A stretch of DNA of 64,000 bases from Xenophilus azovorans DSM 13620 (GTDB lineage Bacteria; Pseudomonadota; Gammaproteobacteria; Burkholderiales; Burkholderiaceae_C), in assembly GCF_000745855.1 (NCBI RefSeq), contig NZ_JQKD01000003.1, forward strand, positions 248,001 through 312,000. The letters run 5' to 3'. The notes under the pieces were generated by a model. That model worked only from the letters and a program-made list of their open reading frames with translations. It had not been told where the DNA came from and made no database searches. Of this stretch, positions 59,281-64,000 are shown in pieces; the stretch's first letter is position 1, and each line of letters starts with the position of its first letter. Position numbers and translations under genes: made by a program.

Positions 59281-62200
59281 ATGCCCGCCGATCCCACCTC
59301 CAAGTCGCGCACCCTGCGCGGCATCAGCGACCTGACGCTGCTCGCGCCGATCCGGCGCGGCCTGGTCCCCGCGCCCGACGCGCGCAGCTACGAGAGCCGG
59401 CTGCGCCTGCTGCTGCGCACCGTCAACGCACTGCGCTACTCGTCGCTGGAAGCCGAGCCCACGCCGCTGATCCCGGACGTGGTGGACAGCATCCGCGCGC
59501 TGCACGCCTTCCGCCTGGCCATCGTCCCGGCGCAGCCGGTGAACCAGCTCCTGCTCTCGGTCGACTTCGACGGCGGCTGGGAGCCCTACATGCGCCGCAT
59601 CTGGCGCGACCTCGGGCCGCTGCTGGACGTGATCTTCTGCAACTGCGAGGGCTACCTGCTCTCGCACGAGCATCCCTTCGAGGCCTACGCCGGCTGGGTG
59701 CGCTCGGCGCAGGTGAACACCGAGTTCCTCTACACCGCCAGCCCGGTCACGGTGAACGACCTGCACTGGCTGCGCGCCACGCAGCGCCCGACCCGCGCCG
59801 CGCCGCCGGGCACCGACGAGGAGCTGCTGCGCCAGGCCCTGCCCGGCCTGGCCGCCCTGTACCGCCTCACCGACGTCTACCCGCCCGGCAGCCCCGACGG
59901 CGACGTGCTGCTGCGCGCCGCGCACCACCTGCTCCAGCCGCTGCGCGGGCTGCCGCCGGCCCGCCGCCAGGGCCGCACCCCCACCGAGCAGGCGGCGCTG
60001 GCGTGGTTCGACCTGCCCGCGGCGCCGCGCCCCGCGCGCGACGTGCCGGCCGCGTGGAACCCGGCCAACACGCAGGGCGGCATCGTCGAGTCCTTCCCCG
60101 ACGCCACGCACGGCGCCGTGCTGCTGCTCGGCCTGCGCGATGCCGGCGCGGCGGCGGCGCTGATCGACGCGCTCGGCCCCGAGCGGCTGCGCGCCGACGC
60201 CGCGCCGGCGCCGGACGAGCCCTTCGCCAGCCTGGCCTTCACGCCGCGGGGCCTGCGCCGCGCCGGCCTGCCGGAGGGGCTGCTGGCCGCCTTTCCGCCG
60301 GAATTCCTCGAGGGCATGGCGGGCCGCGCGGCGGTGCTCGGCGACATGGCCTGCAACCACCCGCTGCACTGGACGCCGCCCGAGCGCAACTGGCCCGCGC
60401 CGGCGCCCGGCGAAGCACCGCAGCGCATCGAGCTGGGCAGCGTGCACGCGGTGCTGCAACTGGTCGCGCGCGGCCCGGTCGAGGGGCCGTGGGAAGCGCA
60501 GCCCGGCCATCCGCTGCGCCGCCGCATCGAGGCGCTGGACGCGGCGCTGGCCCCGCACGGCGTGCGCATCCTGTCGGTCGAGCCGATGCAGCGCCACCTC
60601 GACGCGCAGGGCCACCAGCGCGACCACTTCGGCTTCGCCGACGGCCTGAGCAACCCGGCGCCGCCGCAGGGCGGCGCCCGCCCCCAGCCCTGGGACCGCT
60701 GGGCGCTGGGCGACTACCTGCTGGGCTACACCAACTCGCAGCAGGAGGACACGCCGAGCGGCTGGCTGTGGACCGACAGCAGCTTCCTCGTGGTGCGCAA
60801 GCTGCGGCAGGACACGGCGACGCTCGAGGCCCTGCTCGCCCCCCTGCCGCCCGCCCAGCGCGAGGAGGCGATGGCCCACATGGTCGGCCGCTGGCCCGAC
60901 GGCCGCAGCCTGATGGACCCGGACGGCCGCCTGGGCAACGACTTCGACTACCGCGCCGACCCCGACGGCCGCCGCTGCCCCTTCGCCGCGCACGCCCGCC
61001 GCGCCAACCCGCGCGACCTGCCCGGCGAGCGCGCCGACCAGCGCGTGCTGCCGCGCATCCTGCGGCGCGGCATGGCCTACGGGCCGCCGGCGCAGCAGGG
61101 GCCGCAGGCCGACCGGGGCGTGATGTTCATGGCCTACAACGCCTCCATCGCCGAGCAGTTCGAGCTGATCCAGTCCTGGCTGTCCGGCGGCAACAGCGGC
61201 GGCGTCCAGGCCTACTCGGGCCAGCGCGACCCGCTGTTCGGCGTGCCGCGCGAGGGCGATCCCGCCGTGTTCCGCTACGAGGGCGCGCACGGCCCGGTCG
61301 AGGTGCCGCTCGGGCCGAAGCCGGCCGTCACGCTGCAGTGGGGGCTGTACCTCTTCGCACCCTCCATCGAGGCGCTGCGCGAGCTGCGTCGGCTGGCGCG
61401 CGAGCAGGCCCGGCGCGAGGCGCGCGGCGCCGACGCCGAGGCGGCCGAGCGCCAGCGCGCCACCGAGGCGAAGAAGGGCGCCGTGCTCATCGCGCGGCTG
61501 CAGGCGGCCGAAGCGGCCCTGGGCGTGGCCGCCGCGGCGGAGCAGTGGAAGATCGCGCTGGAAGACCTCAGCGCGCGCCAGTCCGGCGCCAGCCAGTGGC
61601 TCTGGACGGCGGTGCGCGAACTGCACGGCGGCGTGCTGCGCACCCCCTTCGGCGTGCTGGTGGGCCGCCGCGAGCAGGTGATGGAGGTGTTCGACAACCG
61701 CCTGGGCCGCTACACCGTGAGCGGCTACTGCCCGCGCATGCGCGCCTCCTTCGGCGAGATCTACCTCGGCCTGGACGACGGCCCCGACTACCGCGCAGCG
61801 TCGCGGGCGGCCAACGCGGCGATCCTGGCCGTGACCCGCGGGGCGGCCTTCGCGCAGGCGCTGGCCGATGCGCAGGTGGTGCTCGCCGGCCTGCGCGCCG
61901 GCGCGGGCGGCCAGGCCGGCGTCGACGTGAAGGACATCGTCAACGGCGTGCTCGCGCGCCTGGCGACGCACTTCTTCGGCTTTCCCGATCCGGGCGGCGG
62001 CGTCGCCGTCGGCGACGTGGGGCTGGACGCGGCCCGGCCCACCTGCCCGGGCCACTTCCTCGCGCCCTCGCGCTACATGTTCCAGCCCAACCCCGGCCCG
62101 GAGGCGGCGCGCACCGGCGAGGCGCACGGCCGCGTGCTGCGCGAGCACGTGCTGCAGCGCCTGCGCGCGGGCCTGCGCACCGCCAACCGCAGCGCGGTCG

Positions 62201-62739
62201 GGCAGGCGCTGGCCGGCATCGAGGACGACGCGCAGTACGCCGCCACGCTGATCGGCGTGATGATGGGCTTCCTGCCCACGGTGGACGGCAGCCTGCGCAG
62301 CGCGCTGTACGAGTGGGTGGACGACCGCTCGCTGTGGGAGCTGCAGCTGGCCTGGCGGGCGGCGCGGGAGGCCGGCCGCACGCCCTTCGAGGCCGCCGCC
62401 GAGGCGATCGAGCCGGCGCTGCGCCGCACGATGCAGCTGCGGCCGGTGCCCGAGCTGGTGTGGCGCACCGCGGCCGCCGCCCACCGCCTGGGCGGCGTGG
62501 ACATCGCGCCGGGCGAACGCATCGTGGTGGGCATCGTCTCGGCCATGCAGCAGAGCCGCCTGGAGGGCGAGCCCGATATCGGGCCCGTCTTCGGCGGCGA
62601 CCGCCGCGCCGCGCCGCACCCCACCCACGCCTGCCCCGGCCAGGAGATGGCGATGGGCGTGATGCTGGGCCTGCTGGCCGCGCTGCTGGACACGCCGCTG
62701 CGGCCGACGCTGGCGGCCACGGTGCTGCACCTGGGCTGA
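59281..62739 (+). CDS. DyP-type peroxidase fused to cytochrome P450
   Basis: A 1152-residue single reading frame. Residues 1-240: ferredoxin-like alpha/beta domain, including LLLSVDFDGGWEPYMRRIWR. About 255-690: DyP peroxidase with the catalytic GFADG (Asp454), proximal heme His571 in CPFAAHARRANPR, RILRRGMAYG (about 592-601) and FMAYNASIAEQFELIQSW. A charged helical linker follows (about 690-780). About 800-1152: P450 with heme Cys1118 in THACPGQEMAMG. The I-helix segment near 992 reads GVMMGFLPTVDG without the usual acid-Thr pair, and the K-helix position before R1054 is Met, not Glu. RBS GAGGA. Forms an operon with the patatin gene. No signal peptide; probably cytoplasmic or membrane-associated. 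Confidence 0.88.
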   Translation: MPADPTSKSRTLRGISDLTLLAPIRRGLVPAPDARSYESRLRLLLRTVNALRYSSLEAEPTPLIPDVVDSIRALHAFRLAIVPAQPVNQLLLSVDFDGGWEPYMRRIWRDLGPLLDVIFCNCEGYLLSHEHPFEAYAGWVRSAQVNTEFLYTASPVTVNDLHWLRATQRPTRAAPPGTDEELLRQALPGLAALYRLTDVYPPGSPDGDVLLRAAHHLLQPLRGLPPARRQGRTPTEQAALAWFDLPAAPRPARDVPAAWNPANTQGGIVESFPDATHGAVLLLGLRDAGAAAALIDALGPERLRADAAPAPDEPFASLAFTPRGLRRAGLPEGLLAAFPPEFLEGMAGRAAVLGDMACNHPLHWTPPERNWPAPAPGEAPQRIELGSVHAVLQLVARGPVEGPWEAQPGHPLRRRIEALDAALAPHGVRILSVEPMQRHLDAQGHQRDHFGFADGLSNPAPPQGGARPQPWDRWALGDYLLGYTNSQQEDTPSGWLWTDSSFLVVRKLRQDTATLEALLAPLPPAQREEAMAHMVGRWPDGRSLMDPDGRLGNDFDYRADPDGRRCPFAAHARRANPRDLPGERADQRVLPRILRRGMAYGPPAQQGPQADRGVMFMAYNASIAEQFELIQSWLSGGNSGGVQAYSGQRDPLFGVPREGDPAVFRYEGAHGPVEVPLGPKPAVTLQWGLYLFAPSIEALRELRRLAREQARREARGADAEAAERQRATEAKKGAVLIARLQAAEAALGVAAAAEQWKIALEDLSARQSGASQWLWTAVRELHGGVLRTPFGVLVGRREQVMEVFDNRLGRYTVSGYCPRMRASFGEIYLGLDDGPDYRAASRAANAAILAVTRGAAFAQALADAQVVLAGLRAGAGGQAGVDVKDIVNGVLARLATHFFGFPDPGGGVAVGDVGLDAARPTCPGHFLAPSRYMFQPNPGPEAARTGEAHGRVLREHVLQRLRAGLRTANRSAVGQALAGIEDDAQYAATLIGVMMGFLPTVDGSLRSALYEWVDDRSLWELQLAWRAAREAGRTPFEAAAEAIEPALRRTMQLRPVPELVWRTAAAAHRLGGVDIAPGERIVVGIVSAMQQSRLEGEPDIGPVFGGDRRAAPHPTHACPGQEMAMGVMLGLLAALLDTPLRPTLAATVLHLG

Positions 62740-62746
62740 CGCAGGG

Positions 62747-64000
62747 TCAGAGGCCGGCGCGCAGTGCGGCGGCCTGCGCCAGGTGCCAGTCCATGCCCAG
62801 GCGCTGGAAACCCTCCGCTGCCGCATCGAGCTGTCGCGCCGCCTCGGCGCCGTCGCCGCGCGCGACGGCCAGCCGGGCACGGCACAGCGCATTGCAGGCC
62901 GCCTCGTGCGGCGACCGGCGAAGCGCCGCGGCGCGGTCGGCCAGGTGCAGCGCGCGCGCCAGCCGCGCATCGTCGCCCGCGTCGGCCGCCAGGCGCGCCA
63001 GGGCGCGGCCGGCCATCGCCGCGCCCAGCCAGTCGCGCCGGCGCGCCCGCGCCAGCGTCCGGGCGGCGGCGGCGCGGGCCCCGTCCGGACGGCCGAGCGC
63101 CGCCATCGCATCGCTCACCCAGCCGTGGTTGAGCGAGGAGAACAGGGCCTTGTCGCGCAGGGCCAGCCAGGCGGCCGAGTCCTGCAGCGCGGCCAGCGTG
63201 CCGGGCTGCGGGCCGAGCATCCACTGCGCATAAGCGCCCAGGCCCTGGCTCATGGCGAAGATGTACAGGCTCTTGACCCGCTCGCCCACGCGGTGCGCCG
63301 CCTGCGCGTCGGCCAGCGCCGCCTGCCAGCGGCCCTGCCAGAGGTTGACGCCGGCGCGCCAGCACAGCACCGAGCCCTCGACCTCGTGGCCGGGGCCGGG
63401 CAGGGCGGCCAGCGCCTCCTCGAAGCAGGCGTGCGCGTCGTCGAAGCGGCCCAGGTCGCCCAGCGCGCTGGCGCGGCAGGCCAGCGCATAGGCCTCGCCG
63501 GGCGAGCGGCGGCCGCCCACGGGCGTGCCGGGGCCGTGCGCCGCGGCGTCGAACAGGTCGAGCGCGCGCGCGTAGCCGGCGGCGGCGGTCAGCGCCTGCC
63601 CGAGCAGCACGCGTGCCTGCACGACCAGCGGCACGTCGCGCAGCGCCGTGGCGCTCTCCAGCGCCTGCTCGCAGTGGCCGACGGCGCTCTTCGTCTCGCC
63701 CAGCGCGTACTGCAGGTAGGCCAGCCAGTACTGGGCGTAGGCGTGGCCGGCGGCGTCGTCGTGCGCGCGGGCCTGGTCGATGGCGCGGCGCAGCAGCGCC
63801 TGCTCGTCGCGCGAGGGGTCGAAGGCCGTCGCCAGGCCCAGCCGCCGCGCCACCGCGCGCCAGGCCTGGTAGCGCCCGGGCGTGGGCGGCAGGCGGTCGA
63901 GCATGTGCAGCGTGGCGCGGTACTGGGTCTTGGCCCGGTCGATGGAAGAAGCAGCCATCGCCTTGTCGCCGGCCATGCCGGCGTAACGCGCCGCCTCGGC
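62747..64000 (-). CDS. C-terminal part of a large TPR-like helical-repeat protein
   Basis: The last 417 residues of a protein that continues beyond the window; the frame is open to base 64000. It is made of about nine TPR-like helix pairs, for example AYAQYWLAYLQYALGETKSA, YALACRASALGDLGRFDDAH and AMAGRALARLAADAGDDARL. Such tails are found at the end of class III adenylate/guanylate cyclases with AAA ATPase domains and of LuxR/MalT-type regulators; the opening A-E-A-A-R-Y-A-G-M-A-G-D-K-A fits the boundary after an ATPase. The catalytic part is outside the window, so the identity is open. It converges on the DyP-P450 gene. Confidence 0.75.
   Translation of the reverse strand, partial: AEAARYAGMAGDKAMAASSIDRAKTQYRATLHMLDRLPPTPGRYQAWRAVARRLGLATAFDPSRDEQALLRRAIDQARAHDDAAGHAYAQYWLAYLQYALGETKSAVGHCEQALESATALRDVPLVVQARVLLGQALTAAAGYARALDLFDAAAHGPGTPVGGRRSPGEAYALACRASALGDLGRFDDAHACFEEALAALPGPGHEVEGSVLCWRAGVNLWQGRWQAALADAQAAHRVGERVKSLYIFAMSQGLGAYAQWMLGPQPGTLAALQDSAAWLALRDKALFSSLNHGWVSDAMAALGRPDGARAAAARTLARARRRDWLGAAMAGRALARLAADAGDDARLARALHLADRAAALRRSPHEAACNALCRARLAVARGDGAEAARQLDAAAEGFQRLGMDWHLAQAAALRAGL

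Noticed and set aside
59281-62739. DyP and P450 parts as two genes or a sequencing artefact
   Set aside because: No stop, no internal ribosome site with a start codon near the junction, and the frame is continuous through a helical linker.
58693-63111. 1472-codon minus-strand frame opposite the DyP-P450 gene
   Set aside because: Shadow frame without recognisable domains, conflicting with two well-supported genes and the TPR gene.
57948-63233. 1761-codon plus-strand frame across the patatin and DyP-P450 genes
   Set aside because: Arg/Ala/Pro-rich shadow with no motifs; the overlapping frames have clear catalytic motifs.

Overview
The window is about 70% GC, densely packed, and reads as chromosomal DNA of a betaproteobacterium. 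The most likely group is Burkholderiales close to the Comamonadaceae (Variovorax/Xenophilus/Ramlibacter type); this is an inference. It rests on four periplasmic Bug-type solute receptors, aromatic ring-cleavage operons, polyhydroxyalkanoate synthesis, a Dct C4-dicarboxylate system, and small C-rich dispersed repeats placed at gene ends. No rRNA, tRNA, CRISPR array, phage or complete insertion sequence was recognised.

Layout. 1-6.2 kb: a minus-strand gentisate operon (3-hydroxybenzoate 6-hydroxylase, fumarylpyruvate hydrolase, gentisate dioxygenase, two Bug receptors) with a divergent LysR regulator. 6.2-10.6 kb: an AurF-like diiron protein, a RidA protein and an esterase, divergent from a LysR gene that is followed by a Bug receptor; a shared LysR box links the two promoters. 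10.7-21.7 kb: acyltransferase, thioesterase, MFS transporter, wax-ester/TAG synthase, acyl-CoA ligase, AraC regulator, hydrolase, and a class III PHA synthase with a very short PhaE-like partner, so a carbon-storage and lipid region. 21.9-26.7 kb: dctA with a near-consensus sigma-54 promoter, then dctB and dctD. 26.9-30.1 kb: LysR, Bug and M20 amidohydrolase. 30.2-31.3 kb: L,D-transpeptidase and a proline-rich secreted protein. 31.5-38.1 kb: homogentisate operon (MBL protein, mhaA-like and mhaB-like hydroxylase genes, hmgA, fahA) with a divergent IclR gene. 38.1-40.5 kb: LysE, two GFA-family zinc proteins, pyrF. 40.7-45.7 kb: a large autotransporter. 45.7-49.1 kb: UDG-like, rimI, tsaB, EamA transporter, with a 268-bp palindromic MITE-like element between the last two. 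49.2-57.2 kb: dacB, secreted lipase-like lipoprotein, tsaC, purK, purE, thioredoxin-like CnoX, META-domain lipoprotein. 57.3-62.7 kb: a patatin-like phospholipase followed by a 1152-residue protein that joins a DyP-type peroxidase to a cytochrome P450. 62.7-64 kb: end of a TPR-like protein that runs off the window.

The most novel-looking item is the patatin plus DyP-P450 pair. By analogy with fungal Ppo enzymes, where a heme dioxygenase is fused to a P450, it could release and then oxygenate membrane fatty acids. The P450 part appears to lack the usual I-helix acid/alcohol pair, which fits peroxide-driven chemistry. Other points of interest are a dispersed 117-122 bp repeat found four times, each 2-7 nt after a stop codon in the same orientation; a related repeat inserted in frame in rimI; and the MITE-like element that supplies the start codon of tsaB and the stop codon of the neighbouring transporter gene.
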